NCBI GenBank assembly: GCA_019155185.1
Contig: CM032797.1
Coordinates: forward strand, 9,472,881 to 9,536,880
DNA from: Beaufortia kweichowensis
Lineage: Eukaryota > Chordata > Actinopteri > Cypriniformes > Gastromyzontidae
Direction: 5' to 3'
Length of the DNA stretch: 64,000 bases
The position numbers and the translations under genes were made by a program. Of the stretch, positions 12,101 to 25,200 are shown piece by piece. The stretch's first letter is position 1. Each line of letters starts with the position of its first letter. The notes below the pieces were generated by a model that did no database searches, had not been told where the DNA came from, and saw only the letters and a program-made list of their open reading frames with translations.

Positions 12101-12558
12101 TACGTTAAAAAATTGGTGAATTACTGCTCTGCAATTCTAGATAGAAATGTCAATGATGGATATAGAGTGACAGATTTATAACATAAATGTAAGTTTATAA
12201 AGTGTTTTAAAATATATGATGCATTTTAAAATTGTTTCTATAACTGATAAACATCACTTATTATGAGACTATGAGTCTCATATAATATAATATAATAATA
12301 TTTATGGTCATTATACTAATCTGGTAAACATTCAAGCAATTCAAACCAATGTTTTCAATATAAATAATTGCTGTGCATAAAACTAAATGTAAGCAACATT
12401 TTAAAAGCATATATTTTCTGTTTAATTTCTTTATCAAGTTTATTTTTCTTTCAGCTTGTTTAAAGCACATGCACACTACAACCCACAAGAAGATCTTAAA
12501 CTCTATTACCTGCACACAGCAACAGTAAAATCCAGAAAGACGAGTTGGTTTTAGACAT
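5626..12558 (-). CDS. crb1: Crumbs homolog 1, short form with non-canonical tail
   Basis: An apical polarity transmembrane protein of photoreceptors and glia in vertebrates. Eight exons (minus): 12558-12510, 12082-11135, 10020-9470, 9355-9190, 8421-7518, 6953-6912, 6641-6519, 5878-5626; 1011 residues, all phases consistent. Order: signal peptide (MSKTNSSFWILLLLC), two EGF, LamG1 (about 105-285), EGF, LamG2 (about 333-500), two EGF, LamG3 (about 575-770), then five EGF modules, the last being VDECASDPCLNGG. A hydrophobic segment (about 974-995) is followed by a 16-residue acidic tail ending AAIDE. Matches to CRB1 include EYVTARFG, SMFVRT and VARWCELSPCP-type stretches. It lacks the roughly ten N-terminal EGF repeats of long CRB1 and the ERLI PDZ-binding end. 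It is divergent from zbtb41, as in mammals. Confidence 0.9.
6912..6953 (-). other. crb1: 42-nt candidate cassette exon of crb1
   Basis: Flanked by TTTTTCAG and GTGAGT, this 42-base exon adds 14 residues (starting RERVPELPW) between the CAHHKC EGF and the VCGNEK EGF. Its length is a multiple of three, and exon 5 joins exon 7 in frame if it is skipped. The skipped product has the same spacing as the human linker, so optional inclusion is likely. Confidence 0.6.
9119..9185. repeat. (CA)n microsatellite with CGCA interruption
   Basis: An uninterrupted CA tract, a short (CGCA) block and more CA. On the crb1 strand it is a GT/GC tract starting immediately after the GTAAGT donor of exon 4 (donor at 9189-9188). 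Confidence 0.95.
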
Positions 12559-14436
12559 GATTATTCATATGAGGCAAACACACAAAAGATCTGTATCTGG
12601 CTCTGCAGTGGACAGGTCAGCTTTGTAAAACACCATTACCACCAGTCACTTCTTTGGCTCTTCATTCATCTGTGTTTAGGACTGACTAGATTCACAGTGG
12701 GTTCACTGCAAGCTTTGGGATTATAGTAATGCACTTACATGTCTAATGAACTGGTGCTAGGCCAGGGACAGTCCTAACAGCTAATCTGGGAGACCTCATG
12801 CATCCTCACCTTATGGACATCAAATACAGCTCTGGTATTACATAACACAGACAAGATGCCTTAGTAATCTGAATAAAGATTAGACTGCATAACAATTTTA
12901 AATATTACATACATAAAGGCTGGACTCGCTTGACTTAAATGTTTAAATAGGAAAACACAGCACAGTTCATTTAAAAGTATACAGTATAACCATGATAGAA
13001 ATCCTGTCAATAGATTTTAAACGTAATTTAAACATGACGTAAGATGAAATGTGCTCAGTGTGTGTGTGTGTGCAGAGCTGTTTAACATTTTTTCAATATT
13101 CCTGTTGGTGTTTTTTCAGTTTTGATGACTTCACCACGTGAAAACTGAAACAATAAATATTGATTAGGTGAACCAAAATGTAAAACGAATATTGCATAAC
13201 ACATAATTGTTCATTCTTATACATACAATAAATCAGATGAGTCACTTTTGTTAACGTACGTGTATTATTCATATTATTCAAATGACTCACCGCTTACTTC
13301 AACAATGGCACATATGCGACTACATTACCCATAACGCACCATTTCTTCTAACGACGACGTCTCGACTCTGTTGTTTCGCCACACCAGAATTATTTTTCCA
13401 ATTTACTTGCCTAACAAATTGACAATCTGTACAATGATATTTTTTAAATTACACGTTATCGAAAAAGGTATTTTAGAAGGCCAAAATAGACTACATATTT
13501 TAACCAATGGAAAAGAAACAACCTGCGCTTCCAGCCAATGATGAAACAGCTTATTGAGACGTTTGACGCATCGACGATAAGAAAAGGGCATAATGCGTCT
13601 TTAAATCGGAAAAAAACATAAGTTATGTTGTTTGTACACAAGGAATAAAATAGTCAACCTCCTCAAGTCATCCCGGTACGTTGAATCGATTTGAAGGTAA
13701 GGCGGAACACAAGGAAGAAGGCGATGTTTGCAGCTTCCCAAGGGGCATTTTAGGGTCGTTTGTCAACGCACTCCTGTTCTGAAGGGGGCCTGTGAGCGCT
13801 TGACATGATGGGGGGCCGCAAGGGGTAGTAGGCGACATTCATAATGGCATTGTCCTCTTACACAGCGCAGTGGAAGAAATCCACGAAAAAACGTTAAACA
13901 TGTGAGAATGCATTTGTCATTTTGTTTATTTCGCTTCCGCTTAATAGATTGCAAGTAGACGTCAACATATATTATTTTTCTACGTTAAATATAGTATTTT
14001 TATAAGTGACAGAGTGCACGTCACCAGCTGCACTTTGAAGTTGATGTCTGCCACATGTTTATACTATAAAAAAATGTTAGAGTTCAGTAGAGTAAACCAC
14101 TAGTAAAAATGCTTTATGATTGAATACAAAATCTCATCATATATTATATTAGCATTAACAATTTGAGATGGAAAATGTTTTGTCAAATGTCTTTGTATGC
14201 AGTAGGCACCTTTGTTTCAATGACAGTATGCACTTGATCCGGCATGGACTCTACAAGTTTATGCAAAACGTGAACATCCTATTTGCATATGTTTGAAAAA
14301 ATCTCATATGTTTGTATGTATAATATTCTTCAGTATTTGAGAAATATCTTTTAAAAAATTTCAGGATTTTCAATTTTTCACTGTACATTGCTTTAACAGT
14401 ATTTAATTATAATAGTCTTCATTAACTGTTTTTCAG
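12559..14436. other. crb1 / zbtb41 divergent intergenic and zbtb41 5' UTR region
   Basis: Contains the upstream region of both genes. A possible zbtb41 non-coding first exon ends at 13696 (GAAG|GTAAGG), splicing to the acceptor at 14436. I saw no EGF-coding exon on the minus strand here, so long-form crb1 exons are absent from the place where they would be expected. A short (TG)n lies near 13060. Confidence 0.4.
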
Positions 14437-14466
14437 ATCTGGACATTTTTGTTCAATACTGTAAAC

Positions 14467-17400
14467 ATGAAGAGGAAATTAAATCCACCCCAGCAGTCCA
14501 AAGTAAAGGATGTCAGTAGCACAAAACCACAGGAGACAACGACATCTGCAGGGCCGATGGAGTGTGATGCTGACATGACAATAAAAGATTCTTTACAAGA
14601 GATGAGGCATCTAAGAATACCACAGAGCGATAGCTGCTTCTTCAAGTTCTTAAATAAAGACCGCCAGAAGCTGCCATCCTTTTGTGACCTAACTGTCACA
14701 GCCTGTGGAAAGATGTATCATGCCCATAAGGTGGTTTTGGCTTTTGGCAGTAACTATTTCCATGGCAGATTCAGCGAAAATCCTGAAATGCACCATGTTA
14801 TCATTGATAACATAGAGGGCTCAACATTTGGACACTTGCTTAACTTCTTATACACTTCTGAATTCAAAGTTTTGGAAAACCAGATCCCTGCTCTTGCTGA
14901 GGCTGCTGGTTTTCTGGATATGCAGGAAGCCGTAAATCTTTTAGCAAAGTGGACAGCACCAGCACAAGCTTATCAAGAAAGTGATGATCAGCAGGCTCCA
15001 CAGAAGACCACAGATGTTCAGGATGTCCAAACTTCAGTTAGTGCACAGTGCTCATTTTGCAGTCGCTCTTTCTGCTACAGAAAGTCTCTGGAGAATCACC
15101 TGGCCAAAAGACATAATGCTGGTTGCCACGTTGAGGAAGATCAAGATATGGTGAGCAGATCTGTGGTGACTACCCGAAGATCTGCTCGTCAGAGAAAGAC
15201 GCCAGCTAAATTTGAGAACCAGGAGAATGAAAATCACATCCTGCCAAAAAGTCCTAAAGCATCAAAGGACAACACAGCCAGTTTTGTGGAGGAGGAAGAA
15301 GATGATGAAAGTGATGAAGAACAACAGATTGAGGAGGGAGAACCAAGTAGTAAGGGAGGGCGAGAAGAAACATCATCTGCTTTAGAGGTCGAGGAGGCAG
15401 AATTTGAAGATGCAAGTGAAAAGCAAGAGGAGGAACGAGTGGTTGAACTCAGTAAGACTGTAGACGAAGTTAAGTCCCAAAAGGAGACAGAGCCAGAATC
15501 CAGCCATCCTGTTGAGAAACATAGTCACTTGTCAGATGCCTCCAGTCATGTTTTTCCAGAAGGACTGGCTCCAGTCATTATCCAGAGCGCTAATAAAAAG
15601 ACTCTCAAGTGTCCCAAATGTGACAAGACTTTTGATCGCATAGGTCAGAATGGAAAGGCTGACACATAATAACTTTTTATTGGCCATGTACTATATCTCT
15701 GTATGAGTCATTTATTTGCTTTGCTTCATTTTGTAGGTAAATATGAGAGCCACACCAGAGTACACACCGGAGAAAAACCTTTCCAGTGTGACATCTGCCT
15801 GCAGTGCTACTCCACCAAATCAAACCTCACTGTGCACAAAAAGAAACATGAGAGCGACGCACCCATCCAGAAGAAAGACCATAAATGTCCCTTCTGCAAC
15901 AAGCTTCATGCCAGCAAGAAGACTCTTGGCAGACATGTGAAGAGGTGAGAGGATCTCATGAAAACCTGTCAAGAACAGAGAAACATCAGAATAAAACAAC
16001 ACATTTTGCATTATGCATCATGTCAGTTAAGCACCCACTTGCTAATTCTCTTTACAATAATGCAAAAAAAATTTATTACTGTTGAGCATCTTTTGGAACA
16101 CATGGAATTAGTTTTTATTATGTAACACAAAATAATGATATTTATGTTGATTTGAATACAAATTTGAGAAAATACACAGTTCATACTATTATATCTGGCT
16201 GTCCAGTCAAATAGTGAGCTTGTGTTACCTCAGTATTTGGTAAAAGTAAAACATGTTTCTGCTAATAGATTTCATCCTGACCACCTTCAGGATTTTCTCT
16301 CTCAAAAGAAGAAGAAGAGTGAAGGATGGAAATGTGATGTGAGTTATTTTACTTTGTTGTTTTCTTTATAATTATATTAACTACATTTTCATGCCCACCA
16401 GAATGCAGAGAAATTTACCAAAAAAAAGACATTTCTGTAACTCAAATCCACATAGTTTTCTTTCTTACATGAAACGAAAGAATACATTTTGAAATACGTT
16501 GACGGTGCTGTTTTTTCAGAAAATGAAAGTGAATAGTGAATCTATCAGTCACTCATGTTTTGCTTTTGTTTGTGTTCCATGGATCAAAGCAAGCCATGGG
16601 TTTAGAACAATATAAGATTAAATAAATGATTTTTAGTTATTTAAATGACTTTCAATTTAATGAATAATATTTTTGGATAAACTGTTTTTAAACTTTTTTT
16701 AGAAAACTGTCCTTTTAGGAAAGAATCTGCATGCACCTTTTTAAACACATTTTAGCTGAAAAAAAGCTTAGAGAGTCCGGTTTCATTCAAAGTGTATTCT
16801 TTATGTTGAACTGACAGTGTATTTGTTTTGTAGATCTGCCACAAGTCCTTTACTCGTCGCCCTCATCTGGAGGAACACATGATCTTACATTCACAGGACA
16901 AGCCTTTCAAATGTGCCTACTGTGATGACTACTTCAGGTCACGGTTTGCCCGCTTGAAACACCAAGAAAAGTTTCATTTGGGTAAAGCTGATTTAAAACT
17001 ATTTGTTATACAAAAACAATAGTAAGCCTGCCTAAACTGAAATTTGCATTGCGTTTTAAACCCTGGTAGTTGAAGCTTTCACGATTAATGCTTCACAAAG
17101 AAATTCATACTATTTAACATTTTAACAGTTTTATAAAAATGCTCTGACTTCAGTAGAGATATGGTCAGGAGCATCTGTAAGCACATACAACATTTCATCT
17201 TTCAGTTTGTAAACATGACACTAATGTGATGTCACTTTGCACAGATGCATTTAGTAATCAAAATCTTCAATTCCTGTCACAACTACGTGGAACTTGTAAA
17301 CCCGGATTTACCAGGCTTTACTCTAAAAAGAAACTAGAAAAATCCACCTATTCTAAATATGTTAGTAACTTTATACAAAGATGAACTTTACAGCTCAGAT

Positions 17401-19556
17401 AACACATTTTAATACAAGCAGATTCTAAAAAAACCTTGCTACATGGACTTCACTTATATATGTCCTATGTATATGTCAGTATTATAAGCATTCACATTAA
17501 CATTCCATTAATGTGAATGTAATTCCAGGCCCCTTCCCTTGTGACATCTGCGGTCGACAGTTTAATGATACTGGAAACCGTAAACGTCACATTGAGTGTA
17601 CACATGGGGGGAAGAGAAAGTGGACTTGTATTCACTGTGGCAAATCTGTTCGAGAGAGGTAAGAACTCAAAATTCTGATAATACTGAAACATATGCAAAT
17701 TGGTTGGATGCAAAATGGTTGGCAAGCTTTATCCATTCAAATACAAGTTGTTAATTTCAGGACAACCCTCAGGGAGCATCTGAGGATCCACAGTGGGGAG
17801 AAACCTCACCTGTGCAGCATCTGTGGACAGAGCTTTCGTCATGGGAGCTCTTACAGGTCTGTGAGGCTATTTAACTGCAGTGAAAATGAAAAAACAGTGT
17901 TACCATCAGCAAAGACATTTTGATTGGGTGATTAAAACTGGTCTTTGTATGAAAAGTGGTTGAAAAATGAGAAGAATTTGTGAAGAAAAGTTGTTTCAGA
18001 GGCATAGCAAGTTATTACATTTTGATGAAGATTTTATCTCTAAAATAACAAGCACTGACAAATTATTCACATTAAAACCAGAAATCTGTACTGTCACGTT
18101 GACTAAATGTAAATGATGTTTTTTATTGTCTGACTTTTGTCATCTATTATCAGTGTTGTTACTTATTGGAGTTATATATATTTCAGGCTACATCTTCGTG
18201 TTCACCATGACGACAAACGCTATGAATGTGAGGAATGTGGCAAAACTTTCATTCGCCATGATCACCTAAAGAAACACAAAAAAATTCACACGGGTATGTT
18301 TTATTTTAACAATAGATTCAACTACAGCCAAGTTTAGTCACAGCAAAGTCAAAATTAGACCTTTCAAGATCCAGATGATTTCTAGGCTTTCTGTATTTAT
18401 GAAGTGGACAGTCATGTGATGTGTTTCATGTAGGAGAGAGAGCCCATCAGTGTGAGGAGTGTGGAAAATGTTTCCGTCGTGCCGATCACCTGACCGTCCA
18501 TTATAAAAGTATTCACCTGGGAGAAAAGATCTGGAGAAGGCACGTAAACATTCACAACTTCAAAATTAAACTGTGACATTGTGTTTCTGTGATTTTGCAC
18601 AAAGTCTCTGTAAATGCATTATAAATGTAATGCTCACAGTGTGATTCATGATCAATTTGTATCATTTGTCAGGTACAAAGCAGTAGTACATCAGTGTCAA
18701 GTATGCAAGAAGGAGTTCAGGGGCAAGACCAACCTCATGTCGCATTTTAGGACACATTCAGGTAATCTACATCACATCTTTACAAATAAAACATGTATTT
18801 ATGGTACCACTTTTGGCAACTGAAGGAAACACAATCTTTTTGAATAAGCATTGTATTTGTAATTTTACAGTTCTGTTTGCATAAATAGCACAAATCTCAC
18901 TTTTAACACAAACACAATGTATTTCGCACATTAATATTTCCACAGGTGAGAAACCCCATCGCTGTATGATCTGTAACCAGACCTTCCGCATCAAGAAGAC
19001 TTTGACCAAACACATGGTCATCCACTCAGACGTACGTCCATTCAACTGCCTACACTGCAGTGCCACCTTCAAGCGCAAAGACAAGCTCAAATATCACGTG
19101 GACCATGTGCACAGCGCCCGGTTACTAGACCAGCAACAACAGAACCTGCCTGCAGCTCCTCCTAGCAAACTGCCCGAGCCCCTGCCGCCAAACGAGACAC
19201 CCAAAGCATATCACAACACACCTAAGACTGTGCTGCAGAGTGTCTCAGCTGATGTATGTGTTCCTGTAACACTGGTTCCTGTTCAGATGAATGAAGAAAC
19301 TGATCTTGCAGTGCACGGGGCGCCACATGGGGTCCTTCCAGCTGTGAACCAACAGCAGCAGACTGGATATCAGTCAGCCACTGATTTAGTGTTCTTAGAA
19401 AAGTACACACTGACACCTCAGCCGACTAATATAGTGCACCCTGTGCGGACGGATCAGATGCTGGACCCCCGAGAGCAGTCGTACTTGGGAACCCTACTGG
19501 GCTTGGACTCGGCTACATCTGTGCAAAACATGACTAACGCTGAGCACACCCATTAA
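14467..19556 (+). CDS. zbtb41: BTB and 14 C2H2 zinc-finger protein ZBTB41
   Basis: A predicted nuclear DNA-binding factor. Ten coding exons: 14467-15643, 15737-15944, 16269-16338, 16834-16981, 17529-17658, 17761-17856, 18187-18293, 18434-18539, 18673-18761, 18946-19556; 913 residues, close to human ZBTB41 (909). I chose the ATG at 14467 (MKRKLNPP); the frame extends upstream only through a TTG. The BTB/POZ domain is about residues 60-165 (PSFCDLTV..AHKVVLAFGS), followed by an isolated zinc finger (CSFCSRSFCYRKS), an acidic low-complexity region (about 275-350), thirteen more C2H2 fingers, and the conserved C-terminal block LTPQPTNIVHPVR and DPREQSYLGTLLGLDS. Intron 8 must use a GC donor. Identity is very secure because the tail block is specific to this family. 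Confidence 0.96.
16515..16640 (-). repeat. degraded fish interspersed repeat (reverse orientation)
   Basis: Contains a recognisable version of the common fish segment read in reverse as GGGTTT(A/G)GAACAA..T(G)AGTAAATGA. The same family appears near 23515 and 37690. It lies in zbtb41 intron 3. Family name not determined. Confidence 0.45.
18540..18672 (+). other. zbtb41: GC-AG intron of zbtb41
   Basis: Exon 8 must end at ..GAGAAG (18539) to join TACAAAGCAG in frame and give RRYKAVVHQC, matching the family sequence. The intron therefore begins GCACGT and ends TTTGTCAG. The nearest GT donor is 4 bases downstream (18544) and would shift the frame into a TAG in exon 9. Confidence 0.85.
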
Positions 19557-19957
19557 TGCAACCAGTTAACAAAACACATTCTTTATATTTAGTAAGCAAA
19601 CTCTTTGGGCTGTATTTAAAAGAAATTTGAAAGTTTGTCTTTTTTTATATACCCTCGTCTTGTTCCTACCTTGTCTAATGTTTCATTTGTAAATGTGTAT
19701 GCAACAATTGTTCATACAATGACTAATCATAGTGATCACATTGTCAAGCTGCAAAGGGGACAAAAACACATAATTATGAAGATGCTGTCATCAACAACTT
19801 GGCCTTATTTATCATTTTGTGTTCTTTATATCTGAAACATAGAAATATGTGTGGTGCCGGTATATATTAATGCTCAGTTCAAATCTTCCCACATAATTTG
19901 CCCAAAACCCAGTGAATCACATTAGAGCAAATCCTTCCTCTTGCTTGTGTTCCTGTA

Positions 19958-19963
19958 AATAAA
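19958..19963 (+). terminator. zbtb41: poly(A) signal of zbtb41
   Basis: AATAAA about 400 bases after the stop codon, the first canonical signal on this strand. Confidence 0.55.
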
Positions 19964-20426
19964 ACAGTGGAACTCAGTTATTTTCACTTCTTGTTCCAGT
20001 CTTTTGTTGGTTTTAAACACTGAGCTGTGGAGAAAACATTTCAAGAAAACAAATTTATACAGTCTGATGATTTGAATTATTTACAAAATGGCAAATGGGT
20101 TTTCAACCCTTTGATTTAAGGACACAGAAGTTTTGTTTACCAATTTAAAAAACATCAATCATATTTGATTTTACACCTAACTCATTAAACCTTATTAATG
20201 GCATTTAGTCTGTTCAATAGCTTCCGTGTTCTAAAAGTGATAAAAGATAAAAGTGTACATTCTCAGAACAGCGGGAATCTTATTGAGCACAATCAATTAC
20301 GACAAAATAGCGAGGTATGAGCAACACTAGCTTAACGAATCTTTAAATGACTACAAAGCTTAGAACAGTGTTTTAAATGACTACAAAACTTCCTTCTGCA
20401 TTGCCGCAGACGGGCGTATGACAAAG

Positions 20427-20436
20427 TATCGCGAGA
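20427..20436. promoter_or_regulatory. TATCGCGAGA promoter-type motif
   Basis: One mismatch from the TCTCGCGAGA palindrome typical of TATA-less vertebrate promoters. About 110 bases downstream a splice-donor-like AAAAG|GTAAAT occurs (about 20545). It could mark the promoter of an unannotated short or non-coding transcript. Confidence 0.35.
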
Positions 20437-21495
20437 ACACAGTTTTCGGGGTTTGGATAGCAAACGTTTGTGGATCGGTCTGCATGGAGTCGACCTTACG
20501 TAAAAAGTGGAGTAATGCTTCCCTCCTGTGGTGAAATACTAAAAGGTAAATTCACAGTTGTGTTGTCTTTTTCTGTACTTCTGACACTAATATACACCTG
20601 TTTTTGTCTATTTGTTATTTTATTATTGTTTTTGTTGTTATGCGTGTGCTTGTTTTTTTGAGGGATTAATGATTTATTTTGTAATGTTTAATTGCCATTG
20701 TGATGCAAGTTTGTGTTTAAATATGATCGTTTACCCCGTCGATGGGATAATTTGCGCTTATTTGAATAAACGTTCATTAATAAAATATAATCGTATAAAA
20801 GTGAGGAGATAAAAGTCTTTAAGCCCGATTTTATAACAAGTCCACTAGATAACTAGCGCCCCTATCGGTCACTTTCAAAACTAAAGATCATCATATGACT
20901 TAAAAACGACTTTAAAAAGTCCTACGTGTACGAACTGCGATGTATATAAATGACGTGTTGTATTGTAAATGTTAATAATTTTGTCAATCACTGATTTTTA
21001 TCTAATAACAGCAGATAGTTATTTAATAGTTAAAGTGTTGACAGTTTAAGTGACGTTTCCCTTGTTAAGCACTATATTAAGACTTTGTATTAAAAAACTA
21101 TTGTGACTAAGTAATGCATTTGTTTTTTGAGGCTTCATAGCCTACTGTTTTTAGACCTATGTTGCTAGTAATTACACTTATGTGACTAATTGTTTTCCTG
21201 CTTGTTTTAGGCCATTTTGTCTGTTTTGGATGCACACCCTCCTCCATAATTTAAATTCAATTGTCCCAAAACAACACTAATACATACCATTCAATACAGA
21301 TGGTCTTTGTGAGCTTTAAAATGCTGAGGAACCATTTACAATGGTTGCTAAACCTTATTAGCCAACAAATAATAGAAGCAGATGTGGACGGAGACACAAA
21401 CCCAGAAACATCTGGATTCCAGATTGAGGAGTGTTCACATTCCACATCTTAACTGATTCAAAACACGCACGCGCAATGATTAAATACAAAAACAT

Positions 21496-21526
21496 TGTGG
21501 GGACTTTCCATAAACTAGTCCCCACA
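21496..21526. repeat. 10-bp inverted repeat within a GTGGGGAC-type repeat
   Basis: TGTGGGGACT and AGTCCCCACA flank an 11-base spacer, followed by CACACA tracts. GTCCCCAC/GTGGGGAC plus CACACA is a familiar piece of dispersed fish repeats. It lies in the dvl3 3' flank. Confidence 0.5.
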
Positions 21527-22209
21527 CTGTGGGGTTTACCAGGGCCACACACACAAAAACATACACATACAAGCTTACTCCAATCATGTCACAATAAAAC
21601 TATATTTATAAATTAAAAAAAGAAATCTCCTCAACATGGTACTTCAAAATTTCTCCCAATACAACATTGTTGACCAACACTGAAAATATATTCTCAGTAA
21701 AAACTATGTTCATGAATAATGAAATATCTGCATGAAAAACTTACAGAGTAAAAATTTAAAAATGACAAAAACGAACAATCTAATATGCGCTAAAATAGAG
21801 CAGAGAACAATAAAATTGTGTTTTTAAGTTTGACATTTACGTCCTTGGTTGGACTACATTCATCCTAGCACCCATGTAGTGTCTGTAACTAAATCCCACA
21901 GAATTATTGCTATTTCCCCTCAATATCTTCTTTTTTTTGCCCAGAAGAGAATATCTTTACATTTTCTCCAACAAAACATGTCCTATTTTAAGGGTTTTTT
22001 TAAATGACATAGCCTGTTATGGTATGCAAGAACTGATGTTGCTTATGTTTTTAGTATGCTAATTTCTAAAACCTATGTAATGTTGGGGCTCACAAGCTGA
22101 TGTTAAGCTCAGCACTAATCCTAATTCTAAATGTTTGCACTAGTAGGCCAGGTTTGTAATCCATAAGGCAAAACAGTTTCGGCACTTCTTTTCTCAACAG
22201 TCACACAAG

Positions 22210-25200
22210 TCACATGATGTCAACAAAGAACTCCCCGTTGGCCGTGTTGCAGGAGCGACGAGAGCCGGTGAGTTCTGGGGGAATGTTGGCGAGGTGACGG
22301 ATGGACGGGGACCCCGGAGCGCCTCGCGCTGATCCATGTTTTAGGCTGTAGGTGTGAGATCGTGAGCTTCTCACGCTGCCCTCGCTGGGGGGCGCAGCCG
22401 ATCGCTCGCTGGGGGCTCGCTCTCTGCGGAAATCCAAGTCGTGTGCGTCGCCCATTTCGCTTCCCCCTACCAACCTGAAGTCTCCAGCTGCTGTCTTTCC
22501 CTCATTCCTGCTCCAGCTGCAGTTTGAGCCGCTGCTCCCTATGGACGATAATCAGATGGGAATTGCTTTTGTGGCCATAAAAGTCGCCACTCCAATTTAA
22601 ATTAAAAAATAGGCATACAAAAAATTGTATTAAAGTTAACAAGAAACACAAACCAACCCCAATTCCCTACTTCTTATTGTGTATGATGACTTTATTAATA
22701 CACACCTCTCCACAAATTCAATGATTTGAAGTGTTACTCATAATTGTAGCACAAAGGTTTGAGAATCAGGCTAAATGCCATAATTTAACATTGGTTTATT
22801 GAATTGTTAACAGTGAAAGAAGAGGAAAGTGGTCTGTTACCTTCACTGTGCTGGCTGCCTGCACTGCCTCCACCTGCTTCACAATAGCTATGAGCTGGAT
22901 CCGGGTGGGAATGGGCTGGTGGATACTGATAAGGAAACGCTGTGGGCCAGGGAGCTTCACCTGGATGAAGTAATGGAGCCAGAGTGTCCTGATCAGACGC
23001 CCCACTAGATCCATCATGGTCCTGCAGAGAGAGGTGCGCCATATCTACAACAAAAGACGGTCAGGTTTATAGTGTATCAAAACAACCGAATAACATTTAA
23101 AACATCTGTAATCGACACGACATGCATGTATATTCTGTGCAGCAGAACATACAGTGATGGCAACACAGGTGACAAAAGCCAGATCTTGGCTTTACAAATA
23201 AACGTATTGGGCTGTGAACAGTTGTAAGCTAGAAACATAAATTTTCCATTTTTTTAACATGACTAAACTAAACATAGCAATAAAATATTTATATAGCTAC
23301 ATAATCAAATAGAAAATGGCCTTTCTGTAAGTTCATGTTATTACATTGGCCTGAGAACATTGTATGAAGCAGGTGGTTATTGTAAATTCAACAACTATAA
23401 TATAATAACTCAAGTCTAAATAATGGATTATAATTCCTCACTAGCTTACAATGAAAGAATTCAATTGTTTAATTCACATATACAATGCTCAAGTACCAAG
23501 TATAAATTATAATCAGTTGTGTTAAAGGAACAGTTAACCCAAAAATAAAATTTCTTTACATTCTTTTCCCATTTGAATGTGCCTTTATCCAAAGTGCATT
23601 TAAATTCAATACATTTAATTAATTTAGGCGCTCTCTGGTAAATGAACCAGTAAGCTATGTGTTTTTGACTTACTGCCAGAAAGATCTCCAAAGATGTAGT
23701 AGCACTGTTCAGAAAAGGTGATTTTGTTGACAGTGTGGCGAATAAAGCCGGCCTTCAGCAGGTTGCTGGCATACTTGCGTGCTTCACGTCGATCTGCAAA
23801 GCCCTCCACATGATGAAAGAGCCAGTCGACCACATCAGAGCCTGTAAGCCAACACACACAACACCTTCGATTATGAAGACATGATGATGCCCCAATCAAT
23901 AAAAACCATTTAATGCCACGCTATATTTAAACAGAAAATGAATGTTTCAGACAGCCTTTTTAAACAAGCTCTTCTAATACCAAAAAATGAAAGATTGTCT
24001 TGACCTATAAAAGCATTGGCTATAGTGATCTTCAGCCACATCCTGTCTCGAACCTCTAGTCCTGAGTCTATACAGGCCATTGCTTTTGCAACTGTTGCCA
24101 TGTCGCTATGGACGGACAGGTGGTAGTCATCAAATCCTGTCAGCAGAAGAAAAGAAGAGTTATTTAAGAGGTTACACTTATTGCATTTATCTGCCTGGTT
24201 GTGAGAGACTGCATTACCAGAGACAACTACATTTTTGTAAAGAAAATGTGAATGGTGCTAGTCTACAGAACTATAAGCAATTGTAATAGTGATGCTGTCA
24301 CTCACTCTCAGTCTCTGGGATGGAGCTGGAAATGGAGGAGCTGGTGGAGGTGACGGTGCTCATTGAAGGGCTCATGCCGTAGGGCGGGTAGACACCCGTC
24401 ATGGCGGCTGTATGGGACACCCAAGCTGCAGGGTCAATAGGCCGGATGGGCTCACCTTGAAAAGAAAGCAAGCTGTAGTGAACAAAGATGAACTGAACAG
24501 CTGCTTTAAACCACTTGAGCCTTCACAGCCTTTACAGACCACACACTTATGCCGTTTACCAAAAGCTGACATTTTACATCAAGAAATAGCTGAGAAACAA
24601 TTAAACTTTGCTGTTAAAAAACACTAAATATGTGTATGGACTTGTAATCGTTCTTTTAGTCCTGATTGTAAAATTAGCCACAATTTACCATACAAATCCA
24701 TAGTTTCTATGTGTAAATGACGTGTGCATGAAGTAAAGATCAAAACTCACTCCTGGGCACAGCAAAGCAGCTATTAGGGTTTGGGTCCCAGCATTTAGCC
24801 ACAGTAAGCAAAACAGGCCTGCGACGACAGAGGCAAAGGTAAAACACGTCCTGTATAAATTAGCCATACTATTAGAGGTGAACGATTATGTTAAGTGACT
24901 CACCCGGGCTTATGCACGATCTCCCTCAACACTCGTACGGCGTCATCGTTGCACATGTTCTCAAAGTTGATGTCATTCACCTGTGAGAGAAGATCATAAT
25001 CTGAACTGACACAACCCAATATGAAAAGTCCTAATAATTATAAGAGCTTCTCTGTGAGAAACTGAGTTGAACACGTCATCATCCAGCCCTTACCTGCAGC
25101 AGCATGTCACCAGGTTCGATCCGCCCGTCGGCCGCCACCGCTCCACCCTTCATTATGGAGCCGATGTAGATGCCTCCGTCTCCTCGCTCATTACTCTGAC

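Larger units (their letters stand above)
19964..22209. other. intergenic, zbtb41 to dvl3 (convergent 3' ends)
   Basis: No supported coding exon. The left half contains a promoter-like patch with a TATCGCGAGA motif near 20427; the right half is dvl3 3' UTR and contains a short inverted repeat at 21496-21526. Confidence 0.5.
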
